From Pseudomonas asuensis (GTDB taxonomy: Bacteria > Pseudomonadota > Gammaproteobacteria > Pseudomonadales > Pseudomonadaceae), in NCBI RefSeq assembly GCF_014646755.1, contig NZ_BMNW01000001.1, forward strand, positions 203,049 through 267,048: 64,000 nt of DNA. The letters are read 5' to 3'. Both the position numbers and the translations under genes were made by a program. Every line of letters starts with the position of its first letter. Position 1 is the first letter of the stretch. Of this stretch, positions 17,666 to 26,603 are shown one piece after another. A model generated the notes under the pieces. It was given only the letters and a program-made list of their open reading frames with translations. It searched no databases and had not been told where the DNA came from.

Positions 17666-18445
17666 TTATTTCTCGACGAAAGCACGCTCGATGAGGTAAT
17701 CGCCCGGATCGCCCATGCGCGGAGAAATGGTCAAGCCAAACTCGTTCAGCACTGCACTGGTTTCATCCAGCATGCTGGGGCTGCCACAGATCATAGCGCG
17801 GTCATCCTTCGGATTGATCGGCGGAAGACCGATATCCTCGAAGAGCTTGCCGCTACGCATCAGATCGGTCTGACGGCCCATGTTACGGAACTCTTCACGT
17901 GTTACCAGCGGATAATAGATCAGCTTGTCACGCACCATGTCGCCAAAGTACTCGTGCTCAGGCAGGGACTTGGTGATGAAGTCAGCATACGCCAGCTCAT
18001 TCACGTAACGAACACCATGAACCAGAATGACTTTCTCAAAACGCTCGTAGGTTTCCGGGTCCTGGATGGTGCTCAGGAACGGCGCCATGCCAGTACCGGT
18101 GGAGAGCAGATACAGATGCTTGCCTGGCTTCAGGTCACTTAGGATCAGCGTACCGGTAGGCTTACGGCTAACCATGAGGTTATCGCCTTCCTTCAGGTGC
18201 TGCAGGCGGGAGGTCAGCGGACCATCCGGCACCTTGATGCTGAAAAACTCTAGGTGCTCTTCATAATTCGGGCTGGCGATACTGTAGGCACGCATCAGCG
18301 GACGGCCACCTTCAGTCTCCAATCCGATCATGACGAACTGCCCATTCTCGAAGCGCAGGCCGGGATTACGGGTAGTCTTGAAGCTGAACAATGTATCGTT
18401 CCAGTGGTGAACGCTCAGGACGCGCTCGGTGTACAGATTACTCAT
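17666..18445 (-). CDS. fpr: Fpr, ferredoxin/flavodoxin-NADP+ reductase
   Basis: A 259-residue FAD enzyme that moves electrons between NADPH and ferredoxin or flavodoxin. The FAD motif RAYSIASPNYEEHLEFFSI is near residue 51, the GTGMAPFLS pyrophosphate motif near 115, the NADP motif MICGSPSMLDE near 216, and the C-terminus IERAFVEK is the bacterial FPR type. AGGAG precedes the ATG. The divergent LysR gene beside it is the finR arrangement of Pseudomonas, where FinR induces fpr under superoxide or osmotic stress. Confidence 0.95.
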   Translation of the reverse strand: MSNLYTERVLSVHHWNDTLFSFKTTRNPGLRFENGQFVMIGLETEGGRPLMRAYSIASPNYEEHLEFFSIKVPDGPLTSRLQHLKEGDNLMVSRKPTGTLILSDLKPGKHLYLLSTGTGMAPFLSTIQDPETYERFEKVILVHGVRYVNELAYADFITKSLPEHEYFGDMVRDKLIYYPLVTREEFRNMGRQTDLMRSGKLFEDIGLPPINPKDDRAMICGSPSMLDETSAVLNEFGLTISPRMGDPGDYLIERAFVEK

Positions 18446-18641
18446 GAAAAACTCCTAATCACCTGCCCAAAGACGCTGATGCCCGGCTCTGTCTCGCGGA
18501 GGCGGGACTACCTGCACGTGTGACCGCTCTGGATCGGGTTTAACCAAAGGACGCGACCAAGCGCATTTGCGCGGCATTTTATATAACGCCAGAATATCTG
18601 TAAAATGAATAATTCGGATATCGGTTATCCAGTGAGCAGAT

Positions 18642-19589
18642 ATGAGATTCACGTTGCGTCAACTCGAAGTCTTTGTCGGTGTCGCCCGTCTTGAAAGTGT
18701 TTCCCGTGCAGCCGAGACGCTCGCCCTTTCGCAATCGGCAACCAGCACGGCATTGGGGGAGCTGGAGCGCCAATTCGACTGCAAGCTATTTGATCGTGCC
18801 GGTAAACGGCTGACGCTCAACGCACTGGGCCGTCAGTTATTGCCCAAGGCAGTCGCCCTGCTCGATCGTAGTGATGAGATCGAGAATCTCCTACGCGGCA
18901 AGACAGGATTCGGCTCGCTAGAAGTCGGGGCCACGCTGACTATTGGTAACTACCTGGCCACACTTCTGCTCGGTGATTTCATGCAACGCCATCCTGATTG
19001 TCGGGTGCGCCTGCATGTCCATAACACAGCGCATATTGTGCAGCGCGTGGCCAATCATGATATTGACCTGGGCTTGATTGAAGGTGACTGCCAGGATGCC
19101 GATATCGAGGTTCATCCCTGGATTGAAGATGAGCTGGTCATCTTCTGCGCGCCGCAACACTCGTTGGCCAGCCAGACAACAGTTGGCCTGAAAGACCTGA
19201 TTGACCAAGCCTGGATTCTTCGAGAACAAGGTTCTGGTACTCGTCTGACCTTTGACCAAGCGATGCGCCATCATGCTGCCCCGTTGAATATTCGCCTGGA
19301 GCTAGAGCATACAGAAGCTATTATCCGGGCAGTGGAATCCGGTTTGGGCATTGGCTGCATCTCAAGACTGGCGCTACGTGACGCCTTCGAACGTGGCAGC
19401 CTTGTACCTATTGAAACCCCAAGCCTGGACCTGCGCCGGCAGTTCTGCTTTATCTGGCATCGCCAGAAATACCAGACGGCGGCCATGACCGAGTTTCTGA
19501 CATTGTGCCGCAAGCTTACCGAAGGCATCGCGCGTAGCGACCAGATCCTTCTGGCACCCTTCAAGGAGCGCGCTAGCCCAACAGAATGA
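18642..19589 (+). CDS. finR: FinR, LysR-family regulator of fpr
   Basis: A 315-residue LysR-type regulator. The N-terminal HTH is MRFTLRQLEVFVGVARLESVSRAAETLALSQSATS in residues 1-35, followed by the type-2 periplasmic-binding-like effector domain (GSLEVGATLTIGNYLA, WILREQGSGTRLTFDQA). Divergent from fpr with a 196-base intergenic region, as in Pseudomonas where FinR activates fpr. Its 3' end overlaps the convergent dgkA by 17 bases. Confidence 0.9.
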   Translation: MRFTLRQLEVFVGVARLESVSRAAETLALSQSATSTALGELERQFDCKLFDRAGKRLTLNALGRQLLPKAVALLDRSDEIENLLRGKTGFGSLEVGATLTIGNYLATLLLGDFMQRHPDCRVRLHVHNTAHIVQRVANHDIDLGLIEGDCQDADIEVHPWIEDELVIFCAPQHSLASQTTVGLKDLIDQAWILREQGSGTRLTFDQAMRHHAAPLNIRLELEHTEAIIRAVESGLGIGCISRLALRDAFERGSLVPIETPSLDLRRQFCFIWHRQKYQTAAMTEFLTLCRKLTEGIARSDQILLAPFKERASPTE

Positions 19590-19953
19590 TCAGCCAGACG
19601 GCGGCAACCATCCACATCGCCACGAATTGAGCAGCACTGCCCAGGTCCTTGGCATTCTTGGACAGCTCATGCCACTCCAGCGAGACGCGATCCACTACAG
19701 CCTCAATAGCGGCATTGAACAGCTCGACAATTAGCGACAAGAGGCAAACGCCTACCATAACCGCCCGTTCGCCTCGAGAGACATCCAGCCAGAAAGCCAA
19801 CGGGATCAGGATACAGCTCATCAATAACAGAGAGCGAAAGGCTGCCTCTCCTTTGAAGGCTACTTTCAGACCGGCCAGGGAATAACCCGTAGCCTTGATG
19901 ACACGTTTTAGGCCGGTCTTGCCTTTATAGGGAGAAATCACACGAGGCTCCAT
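19573..19953 (-). CDS. dgkA: DgkA, diacylglycerol kinase
   Basis: A 126-residue integral-membrane kinase with the DgkA pattern: an N-terminal amphipathic part (GKTGLKRVIKATGYS), the EAAFR motif, three membrane helices, and the catalytic signature VELFNAAIEAVVDRV with the key Glu and Asn. It phosphorylates diacylglycerol released in membrane-derived oligosaccharide synthesis. Convergent with finR, overlapping it by 17 bases. Confidence 0.95.
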   Translation of the reverse strand: MEPRVISPYKGKTGLKRVIKATGYSLAGLKVAFKGEAAFRSLLLMSCILIPLAFWLDVSRGERAVMVGVCLLSLIVELFNAAIEAVVDRVSLEWHELSKNAKDLGSAAQFVAMWMVAAVWLIILLG

Positions 19954-20008
19954 GTAGTGACTCGATAGAAGACTAGCCCATATCGTGTCGAAAAAACGTG
20001 AAGGCCTA

Positions 20009-20656
20009 TCAGCCAGGCGTTGACTCGAGCTGCTGCAATAACAGCGCTGCCTGGGTTCGCGTCCTGACGCCCAACTTGCGGAAGATAGCGGTGACGTGCG
20101 CTTTTACCGTGGCTTCTGACACACTGAGCTCGTATGCGATCTGTTTGTTCAAGAGGCCATCACATACCATGGTAAGTACCCGAAATTGCTGGGGCGTCAA
20201 GCTAGACAGTCCAGCCTTGGCTGCTTTGGCTTCCTCGCTAAGATTTACACCACCCTCGCCTTGCGCCGGCCACCAGGTATCGCCATCCAGTACAAGGCGC
20301 ACGGCCTGCTGTATCGTTTCCAGATCACTTGATTTAGGTATGAAACCACTGGCGCCAAATTCACGCGCACGCTGAACCACGGCAGCCTCTTCCTGCGCAG
20401 AGACCATGACCACCGGAATCTGAGGGTATTGTCCCCGAAGCAGCACAAGCCCGGAAAACCCGTAGGCGCCAGGCATGTTGAGATCGAGCAGAACCAGATC
20501 CCAGTCAGTCTTGTGTGCCAGCTGAGCCTCAAGCTCAGCAATACTTGCCGCTTCCACCAGCTGCGCCTGCTGCCCCAGGCCAAGCGTCAAGGCTTGTTGC
20601 AGGGCACTACGGAACAGCGGATGATCATCCGCGATGAGGATCTGATAGGCGGCCAT
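20009..20656 (-). CDS. erdR: LuxR/NarL-family response regulator (ErdR-like)
   Basis: A 215-residue response regulator. The receiver domain has the acidic pair DD near residue 10, the phosphorylated Asp in LVLLDLNMPG (near 58), Ser/Thr in VVMVSAQEE and Lys in FIPKSS. The output domain is a GerE helix-turn-helix (LTPQQFRVLTMVCDGLLNKQIAYELSV) in residues about 145-210. Position next to dgkA matches PA3604 erdR, a regulator in ethanol oxidation and acetate metabolism. No histidine kinase is encoded nearby. Confidence 0.85.
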   Translation of the reverse strand: MAAYQILIADDHPLFRSALQQALTLGLGQQAQLVEAASIAELEAQLAHKTDWDLVLLDLNMPGAYGFSGLVLLRGQYPQIPVVMVSAQEEAAVVQRAREFGASGFIPKSSDLETIQQAVRLVLDGDTWWPAQGEGGVNLSEEAKAAKAGLSSLTPQQFRVLTMVCDGLLNKQIAYELSVSEATVKAHVTAIFRKLGVRTRTQAALLLQQLESTPG

Positions 20657-20809
20657 CGGTAAATTGGTCCTTATTATGATTCTGTAATTTCAGCGCCTCA
20701 GAATGCCGACCGCCCGACGATGGGTCAAGGCACTTTGCGACCATAATCACAGGGTTCCCAAAGTCACTGTCATCCGGCAGAGTGGCAGCTTTTGCCAAGC
20801 GAGCCTGTC

Positions 20810-21709
20810 ATGCGTACCCAAGCCCTGCGTGCCGATGTTCTCATGCTGATCACTGCCATGATCTGGGGGAGCGCCTTTATTGCGCAGCGAGCCGGTATGG
20901 ACTCCATCGGCCCTTTCCTCTTCACAGGGCTTCGCTTTGCACTAGGTGCGCTGACGCTGATTCCCGTTCTGCTGGCACTGCATTGGCGTTCCAGAACGCC
21001 GGTTAGACTCGACCGTCAAGTTGTAATCGGCGGCTGCTTGATGGGCCTGCTGCTTTCCATTGGCATCAACTTTCAACAAGTCGGCCTGCTCTTCACATCC
21101 GTAACCAATTCGGGCTTTATCACTGGCCTCTATGTCATTGTAGTTCCTATCCTGGGCCTGCTCTTGGGTGAGCGTACCGGAACAGGTACTTGGTTAGGCG
21201 CCTTTTTGGCAGGAGCAGGTATGGGCCTGCTTAGCATAGGCGAAAACTTTCAAGTGGCATCTGGCGATTGGCTGCAGCTGGCCGGCGCTTTTGCCTGGGG
21301 AGCGCATGTATTGGTTGTAGGGCATTTTGCGAGCCGCCATGACCCCATGTTGCTTTCCATTCTTCAATTTGCGTTTTGTGCAGTGATCAGCCTGGCGCTG
21401 GCAATACTGTTCGAGCCTATCCAGGCACAAGGCATTATCCAGGCAGCCCCATCGCTCCTGTATGGCGGCATCATTGCCGCCGGTATTGGCTATACCCTGC
21501 AAGTGGTTGCACAGCGTCACGCCATTGCTTCTCATGCAGCCGTTATCTTCTCGCTAGAAGCGGTATTTGCAGCGTTTTTCGGCGCATGGCTCTTAGACGA
21601 GTCGCTTACCTCACGCGGTTACCTGGGCTGCGTGCTCATGTTTACCGGCATGCTGGTTGCGCAGCTATGGCCAAGGAAGGCAGTGGTCGAACCTAAAGTA
21701 ACCAACTAA
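20810..21709 (+). CDS. EamA/DMT-superfamily permease
   Basis: A 299-residue protein with ten hydrophobic segments in two EamA repeats (MLITAMIWGSAFIAQRAGMD at the start; AGAFAWGAHVLVVGHFASRHD at the second repeat; SLEAVFAAFFGAWLLDE near the end). The family exports or imports metabolites such as amino acids; the substrate is not visible. Start at ATG 20810; an upstream TTG at 20792 is possible. Convergent with the DTW-domain gene, the two abutting at 21709/21710. Confidence 0.85.
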   Translation: MRTQALRADVLMLITAMIWGSAFIAQRAGMDSIGPFLFTGLRFALGALTLIPVLLALHWRSRTPVRLDRQVVIGGCLMGLLLSIGINFQQVGLLFTSVTNSGFITGLYVIVVPILGLLLGERTGTGTWLGAFLAGAGMGLLSIGENFQVASGDWLQLAGAFAWGAHVLVVGHFASRHDPMLLSILQFAFCAVISLALAILFEPIQAQGIIQAAPSLLYGGIIAAGIGYTLQVVAQRHAIASHAAVIFSLEAVFAAFFGAWLLDESLTSRGYLGCVLMFTGMLVAQLWPRKAVVEPKVTN

Positions 21710-22468
21710 TCAGGAGGTCGGGGCAACGAAAGGTTGCAATTGCTGATGAGCCGGGCTGAGTAGATCCGCCTGGCAATTCTGCTTGGCGTGGAGATAACGC
21801 TCGCTGAACACATCCAGGTACGCATCAAGCGCGGCGGCAGCCTGACCGTCACCAGCCAGCTCCAAACAAAGAGCAGCCACCTCTGCTGTACAAAGATGCT
21901 CGCCCCGTGTGGAGCGCCGGAGGCGGTAACGTGAGAGCGCCTCGGGAGTCAGGCTGAGTACAGGCAACGTATCCAGATAGGGACTTTTACGAAACATCTT
22001 TCGTGCCTCAGTCCAGGTCGCATCTAACAGGACAAATAAAGGTCGCTTTCCTGTTATAGGCTCTACCGTCTGCACGACACGCTCAGGAGCTGCATACTCA
22101 GCTGGAAATACAAGATAAGGCTGCCACTGCGGATCGCTTAATACTGCCAGCAGCCTGTCATCCACGGCGGTTCGAGACCAACCGAACGCAAAACTGTCAC
22201 TGACTACATCAGCAATCAGCCATCCGGTATTGCTTGGTTTTAACGGCTCTACATCATGCATGACCAGGCACATGCCTGCCGTGCACTCAACAGCTGGCCG
22301 CCACTGGCAGAAACAGTGGGACACTGCCAAACGACAACCTTCACAGCGTTGAACACGAGAGCCTCGCGCAACAAAAGGCTTACTGCTGCGCGCCAAGCGA
22401 TCAAGACGTAATTGGGCCACGGCATTCAAGGAATTTGATGAAGAACTAGCAGGTCGGATGTAGGGCAT
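21710..22468 (-). CDS. DTW-domain tRNA-uridine aminocarboxypropyltransferase
   Basis: About 252 residues from ATG 22468. The zinc-like motif CEGCRLAVSHCFC near residue 45 and the DTW-family motif LLDATWTEARKMFRKSPYL are present, here DATW. Family members (TapT/TuaA) transfer the aminocarboxypropyl group of SAM to uridine in tRNA (acp3U47), stabilising the fold. The start is uncertain: an in-frame extension reaches 22549, and no strong ribosome site distinguishes the candidates. Confidence 0.85.
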   Translation of the reverse strand: MPYIRPASSSSNSLNAVAQLRLDRLARSSKPFVARGSRVQRCEGCRLAVSHCFCQWRPAVECTAGMCLVMHDVEPLKPSNTGWLIADVVSDSFAFGWSRTAVDDRLLAVLSDPQWQPYLVFPAEYAAPERVVQTVEPITGKRPLFVLLDATWTEARKMFRKSPYLDTLPVLSLTPEALSRYRLRRSTRGEHLCTAEVAALCLELAGDGQAAAALDAYLDVFSERYLHAKQNCQADLLSPAHQQLQPFVAPTS

Positions 22469-22644
22469 GAGAAATACTGCGTGATTTGCGCGCGCAAGTT
22501 TAACAAAGGCTGTCGAGAAGGCATCTGGCATTTTGAAAGCGCCGACCACAGGAGTACCCTCTGCATATCCGCAATTAGCCTTTGCTTGCGAACAACACGG
22601 CTGCCCTGCGGTCGAAGCGAGCCTGATCTACGTTGGAGATTTCA

Positions 22645-23049
22645 ATGCTGCGTTACACTGCCCTCGCCCTTTGTCTCATCCTTCCTGCAGCGGCCCAGGC
22701 GGCCTCCCTGAAAGAACAAGAACTGTCGCAGATGCTGCAGAAAGTCGCGAAAGAAAGCAGCGCGGGAACTCCGCGCGCCATTAATGAAGACATTCTTGAT
22801 CGTGGCTATACCGTCGAAGGGCGCCAGCTTATTAACCACTTAAGCGTACGCGCCAGCCATGCCCATCAAATGGAATCGAACCCGGGAACTGTGCGCACCC
22901 AGCTGGCCGCCAGTGTCTGCCGTAATACAGGTTATCGCCAGTTGCTGGCGCGTGGTGCAACGCTGGTTTATAGCTTTACTGAATACCAGAGCAATCGCCC
23001 GGTTGCAAACGAGCGCTTTGAAGCCGCTGACTGTGGTTTGAGCAAGTAA
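22645..23049 (+). CDS. PA3611-like periplasmic protein
   Basis: A 134-residue exported protein. The signal peptide is MLRYTALALCLILPAAAQAA. The mature protein has two Cys (VCRNTGYRQLL and DCGLSK) that could form a disulfide, and a YSFTEY segment. It resembles the structurally characterised but functionally unassigned P. aeruginosa PA3611, and the position between the DTW gene and the recX/recA block agrees with that. GGAG lies five bases before the ATG. Confidence 0.75.
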   Translation: MLRYTALALCLILPAAAQAASLKEQELSQMLQKVAKESSAGTPRAINEDILDRGYTVEGRQLINHLSVRASHAHQMESNPGTVRTQLAASVCRNTGYRQLLARGATLVYSFTEYQSNRPVANERFEAADCGLSK

Positions 23050-23058
23050 GCGCTTATA

Positions 23059-23080
23059 GCCATGCCGCATGTGGCATGGC
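23059..23080. terminator. hairpin after the PA3611-like gene
   Basis: GCCATGCC (23059-23066), a six-base loop, then GGCATGGC (23073-23080): a perfect 8-bp stem ten bases after the stop codon. No T-run follows, so it is a weak or Rho-assisted terminator or a stabilising 3' hairpin. Confidence 0.5.
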
Positions 23081-23197
23081 CGCCCAAGGCAGGTATTTGC
23101 CTTTATTACTCCATGCCCCGACTATGCTAAAGACAAAGTAATCGCTGCCTTCTATAGCAGCTCGATTACTACAGCGGTGGTTATCAGGAGTATGTAA

Positions 23198-24274
23198 ATG
23201 AACCCAAACTCACAAGACGACTATCTGTCTCGTCATGTACAGGCCAGCGCCGAGGACCTGTACCAAAAGATCGATGAGCTGCTTGCTCATACTGTTCCAG
23301 CAAATAGCCCCAACGTATCGCTTTATCGAGACATGTTGCTGACTGTGGTACGCATGGCCCAGGCGGACCGTAACCGCTGGGATGCCAAGATCATGATGCA
23401 AACCCTGCGAGAGATGGAGAATGCCTTTCGCAACCTTGAGCAATACAAGCGACGCCGCAAGGTAACGGTATTTGGATCAGCCCGGACGGCTGTGGATCAT
23501 GAGCTTTATGTACTGGCCCAGAAACTCGGCTCAGCGCTGGCCCAACGCGACATGATGGTTATTACCGGAGCGGGCGGCGGCATCATGGAGGCAGCCCATG
23601 AAGGTGCTGGCCTGGAAAACAGCCTGGGTTTCAACATTACCCTGCCCTTTGAACAGCGGGCCAATCGAACCATGGACGGCACCGACCACCTGCTGTCTTT
23701 TCATTTCTTTTATGTGCGTAAGCTGTTTTTTCTCAAGGAGGCCGATGCTCTGGTGCTCTGCCCTGGCGGCTTTGGTACCCTGGACGAAACCTTTGAAGTC
23801 CTTACGCTGATCCAAACCGGCAAAAGTCCTCTTGTACCCGTAGTATTGCTGGACACACCTGACGGTACGTTCTGGAAGGATGCGCTCAGCTTTCTAAAAA
23901 AGAACCTGTCAGATGAGCGCTATATTCTGCCCAAGGATTTAAAGCTGGCAACGCTGGTGCATACCGCAGAAGAAGCAGCGGAGATTATTAGCCGCTTCTA
24001 CAGCAATTTTCATTCGACCCGCTGGCTGAACGGTCAGTTTGTGATACGGCTGAATCATGCCCTGACATCCGAGGCATTGGCGCATATCGATGCGCACTTT
24101 GCAGATCTCTGCAAGAGCGGACATTTCACTCAGCAACCTTACAGCAAGACTGTTCCGGACGAGCCTGAGTTCGCGCACCTGAATCAGCTTTCCTTTGCTT
24201 TTAACGGACGCGACTATGGCCGTTTGCGGGAGCTAGTGGATGCCTTGAACGATCCACAGCATTGGCTACAGTGA
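23198..24274 (+). CDS. LOG-family (lysine-decarboxylase-like) protein
   Basis: A 358-residue protein with the LOG fold: VTVFGSARTA near residue 88, VITGAGGGIMEAAHEGA near 125, and the signature PGGFGTLDETFE near 190. LOG proteins are nucleoside 5'-monophosphate phosphoribohydrolases; those in bacteria are often misnamed lysine decarboxylases. This version has an extra N-terminal helical domain (about 85 residues) and a C-terminal extension (about 100 residues), like the PA3615-type protein. The start ATG has AGGAG upstream. Convergent with recX. Confidence 0.88.
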   Translation: MNPNSQDDYLSRHVQASAEDLYQKIDELLAHTVPANSPNVSLYRDMLLTVVRMAQADRNRWDAKIMMQTLREMENAFRNLEQYKRRRKVTVFGSARTAVDHELYVLAQKLGSALAQRDMMVITGAGGGIMEAAHEGAGLENSLGFNITLPFEQRANRTMDGTDHLLSFHFFYVRKLFFLKEADALVLCPGGFGTLDETFEVLTLIQTGKSPLVPVVLLDTPDGTFWKDALSFLKKNLSDERYILPKDLKLATLVHTAEEAAEIISRFYSNFHSTRWLNGQFVIRLNHALTSEALAHIDAHFADLCKSGHFTQQPYSKTVPDEPEFAHLNQLSFAFNGRDYGRLRELVDALNDPQHWLQ

Positions 24275-24308
24275 CCGCTGTGTAATAAACCGGACGCCTT
24301 ATTTGATG

Positions 24309-24773
24309 TCACTCATCCGGCGCGCCACGCAGTAATCGTCCAATGCTATCCATAGTGAAACCACGATAACTCAGAAAGCGCCCTTGCTGTGCTCGCTCTT
24401 TAGCATCAGCGGGGCGCTTACCCTTGAACTTGCGCTGCCACACATCGTGTAGATGCGCAGACCAGTCTTCTTCGCACTCAGATAGCGCCTGTTCGATATC
24501 GCCCCGAGCAAGCCCGCGCTGAGCCAACTCCTCACGAATGCGAACAGGACCGTAACCCGCCCGGGCACGACTTGCGATATAGCTGCTCAGATAACGCGTT
24601 TCGCTCAATAATCCGTCTTCAGCCAAACGATCCAAAGCAGTGTTGATCAGGTCATCCGGCGCCCCGCGCTTGCGCAGCTTGCGGACCAGCTCCTGCCGAC
24701 CATGCTCCCGGCGAGCCAGCAGGTCCATGGCTGCCAGGCGAACAGCGGCTGGAGTATCCAGTTCAGTAGGCAT
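24309..24773 (-). CDS. recX: RecX, modulator of RecA
   Basis: A 154-residue, all-helical RecX protein ([56 protein letters not shown]) made of three three-helix repeats. RecX binds RecA filaments and limits them. It is full length and in frame. It follows recA on the same strand after a terminator, as in other Pseudomonas, although recA itself is broken here. Confidence 0.95.
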   Translation of the reverse strand: MPTELDTPAAVRLAAMDLLARREHGRQELVRKLRKRGAPDDLINTALDRLAEDGLLSETRYLSSYIASRARAGYGPVRIREELAQRGLARGDIEQALSECEEDWSAHLHDVWQRKFKGKRPADAKERAQQGRFLSYRGFTMDSIGRLLRGAPDE

Positions 24774-24810
24774 TCAAACCCCGTAAGCAATGAAACAATC
24801 AAGCCAGAAA

Positions 24811-24842
24811 TAAAAAAGCCCTCGCTATGCGAGGGCTTTATC
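24811..24842 (-). terminator. attenuating terminator between recA and recX
   Basis: AAAGCCCTCGC-TAT-GCGAGGGCTTT stem (24815-24839) with a T-run on the minus strand. It should end most recA transcripts and let a fraction read into recX, the known arrangement for setting the RecA:RecX ratio. Confidence 0.85.
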
Positions 24843-24852
24843 AGAGGAGATC

Positions 24853-25823
24853 TTAAAGATCTGCGCTAGCGTCCGCTTCAGCCTCTTCATTGGCCGCCCC
24901 TTTAACCGGGGCCTGACTTAGAAGCTGCTCGCGAATGCTCTTGTCGAGCGCATTACGTACTTCAATATTCTCTTCCAGGAACTTGGCCGCGTTAGCCTTA
25001 CCCTGGCCGATCTTGGTGCCTTGATAGCTATACCAGGCGCCTGATTTCTCGACCAGACTCAGCTGTACGCCCAAGTCGATAATTTCGCCGTTACGGTAGA
25101 TGCCCTTGCCGTACAGAATCTGGAACTCAGCCTGACGGAACGGCGGAGCTACCTTGTTCTTCACGACCTTGACACGGGTTTCGCTACCAACAACCTCATC
25201 ACCCTCTTTTACCGCACCGGTACGACGGATATCCAGACGAACTGAAGAATAAAACTTCAGTCCAGGCAATTGGCCGTTTTGATATTACCCGTGATCTTAC
25301 GCAGAGCCTGAGACATCAGACGCGCCTGCAGACCTACGTGCATATCACCCATTTCGCCTTCGATTTCCGCCTTTGGCACCAAGGCTGCTACGGAGTCGAC
25401 GATGATGACGTCTACAGCGTTGGAGCGCACCAGCATATCGGTGATTTCCAGCGCCTGCTCACCTGTATCCGGCTGAGAGACCAGCAGGTCGTCAACGTTA
25501 ACGCCCAGCTTGCTGGCATAGTCAGGGTCTAGCGCATGTTCAGCATCGACGAAGGCACAAGTTGCGCCTTGCTTTTGTGCTTCGGCAATGACAGAGAGGG
25601 TCAGCGTGGTTTTACCCGAAGACTCCGGACCGTAGATTTCTACGATACGGCCTTTAGGCAGACCACCAATACCCAAGGCGATATCAAGGCCGAGCGAGCC
25701 GGTGGAAATAGCCGGAATCGCCTGACGCTCATGATCACCCATGCGCATGACCGCACCCTTGCCAAATTGACGTTCAATTTGACCCAGGGCCGCGGCCAAG
25801 GCGCGCTTTTTGTTGTCGTCCAT
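24853..25823 (-). pseudogene. recA: recA, disrupted by an internal deletion of about 76 nt
   Basis: From ATG 25823 (AGAGGA upstream) the reading frame encodes 187 residues of normal RecA, including Walker A (GPESSGKTT), catalytic Glu in VDAEHALD and the L1 region ([22 protein letters not shown]), to NIKTANCL. It then hits Asp-stop at 25257. The next frame resumes at once with [20 protein letters not shown] and continues to a normal C-terminus (stop 24853). Against invariant RecA sequence, about 26 codons between NCL and LKFY (FINQIRMK and the L2 loop) are replaced by 2 nt, i.e. about 76 nt lost, shifting the frame. The junction is near 25260-25263. The truncated product lacks L2 and the C-terminal domain and should be inactive. 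Either a recent natural mutation or an assembly error. Confidence 0.93.
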
Positions 25824-25866
25824 TAAAATCCTCTCGCAAGAAGGTAGGCCAGACGGCCGTGGAAAG

Positions 25867-25886
25867 CACTGTATATGTGAACAGTA
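25867..25886. promoter_or_regulatory. LexA (SOS) box of recA
   Basis: CTGTATATGTGAACAG at 25869-25884 fits the CTGT-N8-ACAG consensus, with the flanking TA of the extended palindrome on one side. It is 43 bases upstream of the recA ATG, on the promoter. It marks the operon as an SOS target even though the coding region is broken. Confidence 0.9.
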
Positions 25887-25932
25887 TTAAAGCATAAGAA
25901 GGACTTGATGGCTACCTTTCGATGCGATTTTC

Positions 25933-26409
25933 TTATGCAGAAATTCGCAATAACCCTTCCAGCGCAGCCGCAACGGACTGAGCCCTGACAGCGGCCCTGT
26001 CGCCAAGGAAAAGATGTTTCTCGCTATGGATGTTAGAGCCGTTTCCCCACGCTAACCAGACTGTCCCCACGGGTTTTTCCGGAGAGCCGCCACCTGGACC
26101 TGCAATACCGCTGACCGCAACAGCGAAGCGGGCACCGCTGCGCGCCTGCGCGCCTCGTACCATGGCTTCGACAACCGCCTGACTGACAGCCCCTACGTCC
26201 ATGAACAAGTGATCCGGTACTTGCAGCTGGGCCGTTTTCTGAGCGTTAGAGTACGTCACAAATCCCGCCTCGAACCATGCAGAACTGCCCGCGACTCGAG
26301 TAATGGCCTCGGCAATACCGCCACCTGTGCAAGATTCAGCCGTTACAACATGTGCTTTTAACGCAGATAACCGCTTGCCCAGCTCAGCTGATAACTCATC
26401 GATAGTCAT
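25933..26409 (-). CDS. pncC: PncC (CinA C-terminal domain), nicotinamide-nucleotide amidase
   Basis: A 158-residue stand-alone CinA C-terminal domain. It has the family motifs [35 protein letters not shown] and [23 protein letters not shown]. It deamidates nicotinamide mononucleotide to NaMN, recycling the by-product of DNA ligase. Start at ATG 26409 with AGGG seven bases upstream; an extension to 26454 is not needed. Immediately upstream of recA, the usual cinA-recA order. Confidence 0.93.
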   Translation of the reverse strand: MTIDELSAELGKRLSALKAHVVTAESCTGGGIAEAITRVAGSSAWFEAGFVTYSNAQKTAQLQVPDHLFMDVGAVSQAVVEAMVRGAQARSGARFAVAVSGIAGPGGGSPEKPVGTVWLAWGNGSNIHSEKHLFLGDRAAVRAQSVAAALEGLLRISA

Positions 26410-26538
26410 TGTGTGGCCCTGAGATGATCGCGAGGCGAAACCTTTATTGTACAAGGTTATGAGCTTCCTATATGAGGACTGCCGCTCGTCGGTTCAAGCC
26501 GGGCGTACTCTTGCCAAGTCATAAGACAAATGGTTTTC

Positions 26539-26552
26539 TGAAACCGGTTTCA
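26539..26552. promoter_or_regulatory. PtxS operator upstream of ptxS
   Basis: TGAAACCGGTTTCA, a perfect 14-bp palindrome identical to the known PtxS site and to the copy at 27679. It lies 51 bases before the ptxS start, consistent with autorepression. Confidence 0.88.
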
Positions 26553-26603
26553 AAGCCTGTCGTTCCATAGACAAGAACTCCACAATATTAGGGAGCAGGC
26601 CCA

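Noticed and set aside
25257-25269. Programmed frameshift or intein in recA
   Set aside because: There is no slippery heptamer at the junction and no inserted sequence; conserved RecA residues are absent, not interrupted. A shift alone would not restore the missing L2 block.
24853-25269. Separate gene encoding a short RecA C-terminal protein
   Set aside because: Its only start is a TTG inside the former recA frame with no ribosome site. It is the out-of-frame remainder of the broken gene.
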